DNA of 28,947 nt from Ignavibacteriaceae bacterium (GTDB lineage Bacteria > Bacteroidota > Ignavibacteria > Ignavibacteriales > Ignavibacteriaceae): positions 1 through 28,947 of the forward strand of contig JALNWB010000029.1 in NCBI GenBank assembly GCA_023231105.1. The letters are read 5' to 3'. The position numbers were made by a program, and so were the translations under genes. This document shows, piece by piece, positions 16,731 to 24,704 of this stretch. Below the pieces are notes generated by a model, which worked only from the letters and a program-made list of their open reading frames with translations, ran no database searches and was not told the DNA's origin. How positions within the stretch are numbered: the stretch's first letter is position 1; every line of letters starts with the position of its first letter.

Positions 16731-17459
16731 TTAATACTTTACTTTATATAAAAATAAACCTTTTGCGGGAACAGCTTCGCCCGCCATTTTTCTATCTTTT
16801 GCTTCGATAATAGCTGTTAGTTTCTCAAACGGTTTTTTCTCTTTGTGAAAATCTAAAAGTGTTCCGACAATTGTTCTAACCATTCCATGCAAAAATCTAT
16901 TCGCTTCAATTCTAAAAATAGAAAAGTCTTTTGAACTTCTCCATTGAGCATTTAAAATATCGCATACTTTATTTTTCGTCTCGGCTTCATGTTTTGTAAA
17001 TGAAGTGTAATCTCTTTCTCCAATCAGCAATTTTGAAAGTTGATTGAGATACTGAATATCAAGCTGCGAATAATAAAAATGTGTGTAACTTTTGAAGAAA
17101 GGCGTTTTGTTTCTTGAAATAAAATAAAGATACGTCCGGCTTTTAGCGTCATAACGAGAATGAAATAATGTATCAACTTCTTCAATTTTAGTAACGGCAA
17201 TATCGTATGGGATCGTATTGTTCAGTGAATACCGGAACCGGTATAAATCGAGTTTTTGTTCGCAAGAAAAGTTCGCAACTTGTCCCAGTGCGTGAACGCC
17301 GCTATCCGTTCTTCCGCTTCCGTTAAGCGAAATTTTTTCTCTTATCAATACTTCAATAGCGTCTTTCAACGTCTGCTGAACAGACGGCTGATTTTTTTGT
17401 ATCTGCCAGCCGCAGTAATTTGTCCCGTCGTACTGAATATGTAGTTTGTAATTCGGCAA
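16731..17459 (-). CDS. truA: tRNA pseudouridine(38-40) synthase
   Basis: A 242-residue TruA, which converts uridines 38-40 in the tRNA anticodon arm to pseudouridine. It begins YKLHIQYDGTNYCGWQIQ, has the catalytic Asp52 in 'GSGRTDSGVHALGQ', then 'DAKSRTYLYFI', 'DYTSFTKHEA' and the C-terminal 'ANRFLHGMVRTIVGTLL', all family signatures. Length is normal. The first gene of its strand unit; a possible -10 box (TATATTTG at 17628-17621) would give a ~155-base leader containing a long imperfect hairpin. The SDR gene follows after one base. Confidence 0.96.
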   Translation of the reverse strand: MPNYKLHIQYDGTNYCGWQIQKNQPSVQQTLKDAIEVLIREKISLNGSGRTDSGVHALGQVANFSCEQKLDLYRFRYSLNNTIPYDIAVTKIEEVDTLFHSRYDAKSRTYLYFISRNKTPFFKSYTHFYYSQLDIQYLNQLSKLLIGERDYTSFTKHEAETKNKVCDILNAQWRSSKDFSIFRIEANRFLHGMVRTIVGTLLDFHKEKKPFEKLTAIIEAKDRKMAGEAVPAKGLFLYKVKY

Positions 17460-17833
17460 TTCTCTATCAAAAAAAATCTTATTCTGTCATCTTACGCATG
17501 AAATTCTTAATCTTACTCGTAATCATAATCATACTCATTTATTACTTCGATTAAGAGTATGATTAAGATTATGATTAAGACTCCTGCGTAAAGTGAGTTA
17601 TTCTTTTACAATTATTAAAACAAATATAGGGAGATGTAAAATTATTTCAGCATTGTCAGGTATCGGTTCGGTAAAATTATAATTCTTTAAAGTTAGAACA
17701 TGCAGTTGACTTCTGTTTAACCGTTTACAAAATTATTTTTCCACTTATCAAAATTGATTTAATATAATGTTGTAACCAGGTTAGCTTTTCTGAAGTCAAA
17801 AAAGAAAAATTAAATTTAACCGGCAGGAAGCTT
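17460..17833. other. 374-base divergent intergenic region
   Basis: It lies between truA (minus) and the DUF5916 gene (plus). It holds the 100-base imperfect hairpin at 17492-17591, a possible truA -10/-7 box TATATTTG (17628-17621) with no convincing -35, a TATAAT (17763-17768) without a good -35 that could serve the plus-strand gene, and the ribosome-binding sequence GGCAGGAAG just before 17834. I find no ORF with coding character. Confidence 0.6.
17492..17591. repeat. Long imperfect hairpin with hexamer-period arms
   Basis: The inner arms 17511-17536 and 17555-17580 pair at 23 of 26 positions around an 18-base loop. An outer pair TTACGCA (17492-17498) with TGCGTAA (17585-17591) frames the structure. 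The right arm is built of six-base words (GAGTAT GATTAA GATTAT GATTAA), giving a period of 6. In the truA direction it would lie in the mRNA leader. It may be a structured leader, a small palindromic repeat element, or a degenerate tandem repeat. Confidence 0.55.
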
Positions 17834-20014
17834 ATGTTTTTAATAATTCTACTTTGTGCATTTACTTCACTGGTCTCGGCAAGCACAAAAAATTCTGAAA
17901 AAAAATTAATCCTAAAAAAAACAAATACTGAAATTATTATTGACGGCGTTATCGATCCTGCTTGGAGCCGGGCTGATTCCGTTTCTGACTTTTTTCAACT
18001 TGCGCCCTACTATGCAAAAGAGCCTTCCAAACGAACGGTCTCAAAAGTTTTAACCACTGGAGACGCTATTTATTGTCTGATGATTAATTACGATAATCGT
18101 TCAAATATCCAAAGTAATGCGGGAGTTCTAGATGAATTCGGTTCAAGTGATATTGTTTCATTTATGCTTGATACTTTTAACGATAAAAAAACCGCTTACA
18201 AATTTGCCGTAACCGCCGCGGGTGTTAGACTTGATTGCAGACTTTTAGATGACGGGAGAAACAGAGATTATAACTGGGACGGCATTTGGTTTGCGGATTC
18301 AAAAATTTACGATTGGGGATTTGTTGTTGAGATGAAAATTCCATACAAATCAATTCAATATAACGAGGATGCACAAACCTGGGGTTTAGATTTTGACCGC
18401 TGGATCCCATCACTGACCGAAGATTTATATTGGTGCGAATATGAACAAAATGAAGGACAAAGAATTTCGAAATTCGGACAGCTTGTTTTTGATGACTTCA
18501 AACCATCCGTAAAAGGATTAAATCTTGAATTATACCCGCTCGCTATATCAAAAATTTCTTATCTACCGGATGGCAAATACAAAAACGAACCGAATGCGGG
18601 ACTTGATATTCTTTATAATCCATCACCGAAATTAACTTACCAATTAACGGTTAATCCCGATTTCGCACAAATTGAAGCCGATCCTTTTCAATTTAATATT
18701 TCGCGTTACGAAACTTACTTCAGCGAACGCCGTCCTTTCTTTACGCAAGGGAATGAAATATTTATGCCTTCCGGGAAATCAAATAATTCCGGTTTCTACA
18801 GCCCGATGGAATTATTTTATTCACGAAGAATCGGTAAAAAATTACCCGGTGGAAAAGAAGTTCCTCTCATTTTCGGAACGAAAGCATTTGGTAGAATTAA
18901 CGATTGGGAGTACGGCGGTTTTCTAGCGATGACCGGAGAGACTGATTACAATGATGATGGCATCACTAAAAGGGAAGAACGCGCTTATTTTGGATCGGCA
19001 AGAATCAAAAAGCAAATTCTTGATAATTCAAATGTTGGAATTCTTTTCGTCGGGAAAAATTCTATCGGAAATAATTCCGGTGTGCTTGATATTGATGGAG
19101 CGTTGAGAGAATCCGATTGGCAGTTGGCTTACCAGGTTGCGCGTTCCTTTAAAAATTCCGAAGGAGATTTTGCCGCTTCTGCGGGTTTTACAAAACAAAC
19201 TACAAGTTGGATGACGTTAATCCGCTCAAGGTACGTAGGAAATAATTTTGATATAAGTCAGGTTGGTTACGTTCCGTGGAAGGGGACAGCTACCTTTGTT
19301 GGTATTACTGGTCCTACGTGGTATTATGATTCTGGTTATCTTGCTCAGTTATCACTTTATGGAGGACCAGCATTCTCTTATGAAAAAGTTGATGCTTTTA
19401 CAGATTACTCCGGGATACTCGGGATTAATATGCAGTTTCGCAACAATTGGGGTTATGAAATTGATTATTCTTTCGGCGAACAGAAAGACTCGGATGTAAA
19501 GTATTTCTGTTCGGAATTAACTTTCAGTTCGTGGTTTAATATTTCGCCTAAATGGAATGCGAATCTTTATGGCGGCTACACAAATACATATAATTTTTCC
19601 CGCAACTATTTAGCTTTTTATTCATGGGTAGGTTCGTACTTTGCATGGAAACCCTTTTCAATTTTGGATATCGGAACTTCTTATGATATGTTCATCGAAG
19701 GAAATCCTTCCGGTAATGTTGAAGACATTACTTATAATGCTCGACCGTACCTTACCATTACTCCCGTTAATGATTTAAACGCGAGAATATATTTAGACAA
19801 TGTTTTTGTTAAGTCATCGGATAAACTTGAACGCATCATTTTTGGATTTTTATTTTCTTATAACTTTTCACCAAAAAGCTGGATCTATTTTGCAGTGAAC
19901 GATATTAAAGATAGAAGCCAGGAGTTTGATTTTGCCGGAAATTCTTTACCGGTAAGAATGCATGTTGTTGATCGTGTTGGCGTATTAAAAGTAAAATACC
20001 TCTATTATTTTTAA
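17834..20014 (+). CDS. DUF5916 outer-membrane protein with CBM9-like N-terminal domain
   Basis: A 726-residue secreted protein. A signal peptide (about 1-17) is followed by a carbohydrate-binding family 9-like beta-sandwich (about 24-215), recognisable from 'TEIIIDGVIDPAW', 'VSKVLTTGDAIYCLMINYDN', 'FMLDTFNDKKTAYKFAVTAAG' and 'WDGIWFADSKIYDWGFVVEMKIPYKSI'. DUF5916 follows, beginning near 'LNLELYPLAISK', with 'YQLTVNPDFAQIEADPFQFN' and 'SERRPFFTQGNEIF', then a long barrel-like region to a C-terminal Phe. These proteins are common in Bacteroidota and relatives and have no proven function; a sugar ligand is only suggested by the N-terminal fold. GGCAGGAAG before the ATG fixes the start. Probably monocistronic. 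Confidence 0.85.
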   Translation: MFLIILLCAFTSLVSASTKNSEKKLILKKTNTEIIIDGVIDPAWSRADSVSDFFQLAPYYAKEPSKRTVSKVLTTGDAIYCLMINYDNRSNIQSNAGVLDEFGSSDIVSFMLDTFNDKKTAYKFAVTAAGVRLDCRLLDDGRNRDYNWDGIWFADSKIYDWGFVVEMKIPYKSIQYNEDAQTWGLDFDRWIPSLTEDLYWCEYEQNEGQRISKFGQLVFDDFKPSVKGLNLELYPLAISKISYLPDGKYKNEPNAGLDILYNPSPKLTYQLTVNPDFAQIEADPFQFNISRYETYFSERRPFFTQGNEIFMPSGKSNNSGFYSPMELFYSRRIGKKLPGGKEVPLIFGTKAFGRINDWEYGGFLAMTGETDYNDDGITKREERAYFGSARIKKQILDNSNVGILFVGKNSIGNNSGVLDIDGALRESDWQLAYQVARSFKNSEGDFAASAGFTKQTTSWMTLIRSRYVGNNFDISQVGYVPWKGTATFVGITGPTWYYDSGYLAQLSLYGGPAFSYEKVDAFTDYSGILGINMQFRNNWGYEIDYSFGEQKDSDVKYFCSELTFSSWFNISPKWNANLYGGYTNTYNFSRNYLAFYSWVGSYFAWKPFSILDIGTSYDMFIEGNPSGNVEDITYNARPYLTITPVNDLNARIYLDNVFVKSSDKLERIIFGFLFSYNFSPKSWIYFAVNDIKDRSQEFDFAGNSLPVRMHVVDRVGVLKVKYLYYF

Positions 20015-20157
20015 TAGAAGGGAAACAGTTTTAGATGTGAGGGAAAAATTCTTTTCCACTTTAGGTTAAATGGATAGAATCATAATTTGAGCATCGTCAT
20101 TTTTTACTTATTTTTATGTTGCAAAACAAAATTACTAAATGCAATAATTCTTAAATA

Positions 20158-20185
20158 TTGTCTTAGTTATAAATATAGTTAGTAT
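20158..20185 (+). promoter_or_regulatory. Possible promoter TTGTCT-16-TAGTAT
   Basis: TTGTCT (20158-20163) and TAGTAT (20180-20185, continuing TTGG) lie 16 bases apart, about 20 bases before the DUF1207 gene start at 20207. The match is moderate, and A+T-rich DNA makes chance hits common. Confidence 0.3.
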
Positions 20186-20206
20186 TGGAAAGAGTTTTTT
20201 ATAGTA

Positions 20207-21085
20207 ATGAATTTTAAAAAAATATTTATTTACGCTCTATTTATTTTAGCGATTGTCCCCAATATACTTTTTTCTCAAACGCAATTTGAATTTCTCCCCG
20301 ATGGATTAAATTTCCTCCCGCTTCGCGCAAACAGCCAGGAAGCAAAACTTGGCGTTCTTTATTATCCGGAAAACGCCAACCTTAAAGTTGATATCGGCAA
20401 CACGATGGACTTACTTTCATTTCAATTTCCAGAAAGCAAAAGTAAATTGAATTTCGGAATTGAATTTATGGCATATGCTTCGGTCATCGGGTATGAGCAG
20501 CTTCGTTTGCAGATAGACGCTGTCGATGGTTTCTTTGGCGGGAATGCAACATTTTCAAAACCAATTAATGATAACCTCCTTTCCTTCCGCCTCAGATTCA
20601 TTCATAATAGCGCTCATTTAGTTGATGGCAATTATTGGGTTCATCCTTATCCGAGAGGTTGGACAAAACCGGGTGGACCGATTCCTTTTACCCGTGATTT
20701 TGCAGAACTTATTGCAGCAAATACAATCAATTTAGAAAATTACAATTTGCGTTATTATGGAGGCGGAGCCTTTTCTCTTCGTATCCGTCCGGATAATCTT
20801 AAACGGTTTTCAGCAACTGCAGGTTTTGAAATTAACAACGATAAAATAATCGGCAAACTATTTAATAAACCGGTAAATGTTTTTCTGGTGCATAATATTA
20901 GTTACGCCGGGCTGCCGGATTATTCTTTTACAAATCAATCTCAACTCGGTATTAAATTTGGTAAGTGGGAATCGAAAGGAATTCTCTTCTACTTTTCATT
21001 CTATTCGGGCAATAATATGTTCGGCGAATATTTTGATGAAAGAATTAACAAAGTAGGTTTCGGTTTTGCGGTTGATTTTCCATAA
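20207..21085 (+). CDS. DUF1207 family protein
   Basis: A 292-residue protein with signal peptide (about 1-23, cut near LFSQ). The mature part starts FEFLPDGLNFLPLRANSQEA, the usual DUF1207 opening, and continues with 'KLNFGIEFMAYASVIG', 'LSFRLRFIHNSAHLVDG' and a C-terminal 'KVGFGFAVDFP'. The alternating pattern suggests an outer-membrane barrel or a periplasmic beta-protein; the family has no assigned function. It is separated by 192 bases from the DUF5916 gene and by 128 from the ABC genes, so it is likely transcribed alone. No ribosome-binding site is apparent before the ATG. Confidence 0.8.
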   Translation: MNFKKIFIYALFILAIVPNILFSQTQFEFLPDGLNFLPLRANSQEAKLGVLYYPENANLKVDIGNTMDLLSFQFPESKSKLNFGIEFMAYASVIGYEQLRLQIDAVDGFFGGNATFSKPINDNLLSFRLRFIHNSAHLVDGNYWVHPYPRGWTKPGGPIPFTRDFAELIAANTINLENYNLRYYGGGAFSLRIRPDNLKRFSATAGFEINNDKIIGKLFNKPVNVFLVHNISYAGLPDYSFTNQSQLGIKFGKWESKGILFYFSFYSGNNMFGEYFDERINKVGFGFAVDFP

Positions 21086-21213
21086 TATCTTTTTCATTGT
21101 AAACTACTTCATCAAATTTTGCCGCTCATCAATTTATTAACTTCGATTACTTAAAAACCGTTATTTTTACGATAGGGTTTTTGATTTGAAATTCGTTAAT
21201 GAAAGACTTGTGA

Positions 21214-22128
21214 ATGCAAAAAGTAATTGAAGTACAAAATCTCACAAAGAAATTTAAAGAGTTAACTGCCGTAAACAATTTGGATTTGAATGTCTATCGC
21301 GGCGATATCTTCGGATTTCTCGGTCCAAACGGCGCAGGGAAAAGCACAACCATTAGAATGTTGACGACACTGATCAATCCTTCTTCAGGCACGATTAAAA
21401 TATTTGATAAATCGTTGAAACAAAACCGCAATGAAATTTTGAGAAAAGTCGGTGCGATTGTTGAGAAGCCCGACTTCTACGGCTATTTATCAGCTTACAA
21501 AAATTTGGAAATACTGGGGCAAATTTCCGGCTGCGATACTTCGAATAAAAGAATTATGGAAATTCTTGAAACGGTTGGACTTGAAAAACGCGCGAAAAGC
21601 AAAGTGAAAACTTTTTCCCACGGAATGAAACAGCGGCTCGGTTTAGGACAGGCGCTTTTACACGATCCCGAATTAATTATTCTTGATGAACCGACTACCG
21701 GACTTGATCCGCAAGGAATGAAAGAGATTCGTGAACTCATTATTCATCTCAGCAAAGAAAAACAAAAAACAATTTTTCTTTCTTCTCATATTCTTTCCGA
21801 AGTTGAACTTGTGGCTAACCGGATGATAATCATCAACAAAGGAACAACTGTCGTTGAAGGAACGGTTCAAGACTTGCTGAACGCAACTCATCTTAAAGTA
21901 ACTTTTGAAATTAATGAAATAGAAAAAACAAAAAGCTTACTTGCAGAAACACAATGGCAGAAAAAAATCGAATCGTTCGGCGATTACCAAATTCTTTTTC
22001 TTCTTGAAAAAGAAGAGATAGCTCCGCTAAATAAATTTTTGGTCGAACGCGGAATTGGTGTTCATTCCATTGTCCCGAAACGTTCGCTTGAAGAATATTT
22101 TCTACTTTTGACCGAGAAGGGAACCTGA
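21214..22128 (+). CDS. ABC transporter ATP-binding protein
   Basis: A 304-residue ATPase of the ABC-2 exporter type. Walker A GPNGAGKST (37-45), signature 'FSHGMKQRLGLGQA' (SHGMKQ instead of LSGGQ, common in this subfamily), Walker B LIILDEPTTGLDP (154-166) and switch His192 are intact. The last ~80 residues form the accessory domain often seen in CcmA/NatA/DrrA-like proteins ('VEGTVQDLL', 'SLEEYFLLLTE'). The stop overlaps the permease ATG by one base (TGATG), so the two are translationally coupled and form one transporter. Substrate unknown; the neighbouring LolA-like and SMP-30 genes hint at a lipid or envelope role. Confidence 0.95.
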   Translation: MQKVIEVQNLTKKFKELTAVNNLDLNVYRGDIFGFLGPNGAGKSTTIRMLTTLINPSSGTIKIFDKSLKQNRNEILRKVGAIVEKPDFYGYLSAYKNLEILGQISGCDTSNKRIMEILETVGLEKRAKSKVKTFSHGMKQRLGLGQALLHDPELIILDEPTTGLDPQGMKEIRELIIHLSKEKQKTIFLSSHILSEVELVANRMIIINKGTTVVEGTVQDLLNATHLKVTFEINEIEKTKSLLAETQWQKKIESFGDYQILFLLEKEEIAPLNKFLVERGIGVHSIVPKRSLEEYFLLLTEKGT

Positions 22129-22964
22129 TGTATACACTTGTTAAAATTGAATTGTATAAAATTTTCCGCAAATGGAGAACGTATATCGGCTTTATGGCGA
22201 TTGGCGTTTTAGTTCCGGTTATTCAAATTGCCATGTATTTTCAAGGTGCGCACTATCTTGAATTTATCACTCGTAGTTTTAAAGACAATTTTGTATTCGT
22301 CGGAAATCTTCTTAACGGATATTTAATTGCATATATTATTCTTGGCAGTTTAACGATACACATCCCATTTTTAATTGCGCTTGTTTCCGGTGATCTCCTT
22401 GCCGGCGAAGCAACAGCCGGAACATATCGCATGCTGATTACCCGTCCCATATCGCGGATGAAATTAGTTACCGCAAAATTTATATCCGGATTAATTTATA
22501 CTAATCTTCTTGTTCTCTGGTTAGCTATAATTAGTTTAGGATTGGGAGTTATCATTTTTGGTGTTGGTGAATTGATCGTTATAAAAGATGCGATAATAAT
22601 TTTTGCACAAAACGATATTCTTTGGCGGTTCGCGTTCGCTTACGCTTCCGCCGCTCTAAGCATGAGTGTTGTCTGCGCTCTCGGATTTCTCTTTTCTTCT
22701 CTTGTTGAAAATGCGATTGGACCAATTGTAACAACCATGACGGTGATCATCATCTTTACCATCTTTTCCGCCATCAACATTGATTTTTTTAGAACGATTA
22801 AACCTTATTTATTTACAAACTACATGTCAACATGGCAATTGGTTTTTGATGCCCCGATTGATTATGATGAAATAATAAAAAATTTGTTAGTACTCGCCGG
22901 ACACATCATCGGCTTTTTCGGCATTACTCTTTTCCTTTTTAAGAGAAAAGATATTCTTACATAA
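22128..22964 (+). CDS. ABC-2 type transporter permease
   Basis: A 278-residue inner-membrane permease with about six membrane spans. The N-terminus (YTLVKIELYKIFRKWRTYIG) and the 'SGDLLAGEATAGTYRMLITRPISRMKLV' loop after the second span are typical of ABC-2 permeases, the loop coupling to the ATPase. GAGAAGGGAAC just upstream provides a ribosome-binding site inside the ATPase gene. It should pair as a dimer with the preceding ATPase. The LolA-like gene begins 27 bases later. Confidence 0.93.
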   Translation: MYTLVKIELYKIFRKWRTYIGFMAIGVLVPVIQIAMYFQGAHYLEFITRSFKDNFVFVGNLLNGYLIAYIILGSLTIHIPFLIALVSGDLLAGEATAGTYRMLITRPISRMKLVTAKFISGLIYTNLLVLWLAIISLGLGVIIFGVGELIVIKDAIIIFAQNDILWRFAFAYASAALSMSVVCALGFLFSSLVENAIGPIVTTMTVIIIFTIFSAINIDFFRTIKPYLFTNYMSTWQLVFDAPIDYDEIIKNLLVLAGHIIGFFGITLFLFKRKDILT

Positions 22965-22991
22965 AGTGTTTCAGAAAATTTTGGAGTTGTT

Positions 22992-23690
22992 ATGAAATAT
23001 TTTTTAGCGTTGTTTTTATTTTTCCAGTTAGGTTTTGCTCAAACAAAGGATGGACGCGAAATAATTGAAAAGGTGAAGAAGAAATTCAGCGAAGTGAAAG
23101 ACTATCAAGTTGATGTGAAAATAATTGTTGATGTTAATTTTCTAAAAATCCCTCAGACCGAAGCGAAAATATTTTTCAAACAACCGGATAAAGTAAAAAT
23201 TAAATCTCAGGGTTTTGCCATGCTTCCAAAAGAAGGATTAAATTTTACTCCTCATTCATTATTTCAAAAAGCTTATACAAGTTTTTATGAAAGAGATGAA
23301 ATATATGATGGCGTAAATTGCGCGGTAGTAAAAGTTATTCCGTTAGGTGAAGTTAACGAAGTTATTCTCTCGACTATCTGGATTGACAAACAAAAATCAG
23401 TTATTAAAAAAGTTGAATCAACCACGAAGATGAATGGTACTTTCACAATCGATTTTGAGTATGCGGCTGAAGGGAATTATTTTTTGCCTGCGCAAATGGT
23501 TTTTAGTTTTGATGTCGGCAAAATGAATATTTCGCAAAATATAGGAGGTGAGACGCATGACGATCCTGATACGCCGAAAAAGAAAAAAACTAAATTGACA
23601 AAAGGAACGGTAAAAGTGTTGTATTCAAATTATAAAGTCAACTTGGGAATCGATGATTCTGTTTTTAAAGAAGAAAAGGAAAAGAAATGA
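22992..23690 (+). CDS. LolA-like outer-membrane lipoprotein-sorting protein
   Basis: A 232-residue periplasmic protein with signal peptide (1-16, cut after LGFA before Q). The mature region has the LolA/LppX layout: an N-terminal helix 'GREIIEKVKKKFSEVKDYQVDVKI', strand pairs 'AKIFFKQPDKVKIKSQGFAMLPK', then 'TIWIDKQKSVIKKVESTTKMNG' and a basic C-terminus. Such proteins carry lipoproteins or lipids on a hydrophobic concave face. It is not classical LolA, and no LolCDE genes are here. GGAG precedes the ATG. It overlaps the SMP-30 gene by four bases and follows the ABC pair, so all four genes probably form one operon. Confidence 0.75.
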   Translation: MKYFLALFLFFQLGFAQTKDGREIIEKVKKKFSEVKDYQVDVKIIVDVNFLKIPQTEAKIFFKQPDKVKIKSQGFAMLPKEGLNFTPHSLFQKAYTSFYERDEIYDGVNCAVVKVIPLGEVNEVILSTIWIDKQKSVIKKVESTTKMNGTFTIDFEYAAEGNYFLPAQMVFSFDVGKMNISQNIGGETHDDPDTPKKKKTKLTKGTVKVLYSNYKVNLGIDDSVFKEEKEKK

Positions 23691-24598
23691 AAAAATTATT
23701 AATCGTTTTAGTTTGCTTTACGGCATTGGGCTTTGCGCAAAATCTTTCTGATGTAATGACTACTGAGCCGACTTGGAAAAAAATTGCCGGAGACCAAAAT
23801 TTCCCGGAAGGTCCCGCGTGGGATGGGAGCGGAAATCTTTATACTTCAAGCTGTCATGGAAAATGGATAACAAAAATTTCGAATGGCTCGGCAGAAGCTT
23901 TTCTTACTCCTTCTGGAAATCCATTCACTATTAATCAAACAAACGGTTTGGCAATAGGTAGCGATGGTTATATCTATGCATGCGATTACGGCATCGGTGC
24001 AATCTTAAAAATATCTCCGCAAGGCAAAACTGAAATTTATGCTTCCGGTTTCGGAAGGAAAAAATTTAACCGTCCCAATGATTTAGCATTTGACGGCAGC
24101 GGCAACTTATACTTTACCGATCCGAAAAGTTACAGCAAAGACACGCTTGACGGCAGAGTGTTTATGATTAAAAGTGAAACACACGAAGTAGTTTTAGTTG
24201 CAAATAATTTAGGGTTCCCGAACGGAATTGTTTTTTCGAAAGATTATAAAACAGTTTTCGTTTGCGAATCAGCTAAAAATAGAGTTCTGAAATATTCTAT
24301 TGCAAAAGATGGAACACTTACAAACCAAACCACTTTTGTTGAACTACCCGGCGGAGATCCTGACGGAATTGCTTTCGACAAAAACGGAAATTTATTTGTT
24401 GCTCATTTTGGCGGCGGTGCAATTTATGTTGTTGAGCCAAACGGGAAAATCTTATACAAAATTAAAACTCCCGGATTGAAACCAAGCAACATCGAATTTG
24501 GCGGAAGTGATTTTAAAACTTTATTCTTAACCGAAGATGAAACCAATGCCGTCTATGAAACCAAAATGAGAGTTGAAGGAATAAAGCTGATACGCTGA
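23687..24598 (+). CDS. SMP-30/gluconolactonase family protein, secreted
   Basis: A 303-residue six-bladed propeller with signal peptide (1-17, cut after LGFA before Q). The metal ligands expected for this family are visible: E41 in 'FPEGPAWDG', N179 in 'GFPNGIVF' and D226 in 'GGDPDGIAF'; N131 in 'NRPNDLAFD' fits the substrate Asn. The enzyme family hydrolyses lactones such as gluconolactone using a divalent metal; the exact substrate is unknown. The start ATGA overlaps the LolA-like stop, and GGAAAAG lies upstream. Periplasmic location follows from the signal peptide. It is the last gene of the ABC–LolA-like operon. Confidence 0.88.
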   Translation: MKKLLIVLVCFTALGFAQNLSDVMTTEPTWKKIAGDQNFPEGPAWDGSGNLYTSSCHGKWITKISNGSAEAFLTPSGNPFTINQTNGLAIGSDGYIYACDYGIGAILKISPQGKTEIYASGFGRKKFNRPNDLAFDGSGNLYFTDPKSYSKDTLDGRVFMIKSETHEVVLVANNLGFPNGIVFSKDYKTVFVCESAKNRVLKYSIAKDGTLTNQTTFVELPGGDPDGIAFDKNGNLFVAHFGGGAIYVVEPNGKILYKIKTPGLKPSNIEFGGSDFKTLFLTEDETNAVYETKMRVEGIKLIR

Positions 24599-24645
24599 TT
24601 TCCTTCCCTTCACCTTCATCCATTAAAACTTCAACATCAACCATC

Positions 24646-24668
24646 GAGGGAGTTTTCCAATCTCCCTC
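24646..24668 (+). terminator. Hairpin after the SMP-30 gene, weak terminator candidate
   Basis: GAGGGAG (24646-24652) pairs perfectly with CTCCCTC (24662-24668) around a 9-base loop, 48 bases after the SMP-30 stop. No T-run follows directly, so intrinsic termination is doubtful, though position between two transcription units fits. Confidence 0.3.
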
Positions 24669-24704
24669 AATCTCTTTAACTTTGAATTAAAAAAAAATAT
24701 TTAT

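Noticed and set aside
21495..21740. Antisense ORF inside the ABC ATPase gene
   Set aside because: It is opposite Walker B and signature-encoding sequence; a frame shadow without its own motifs.
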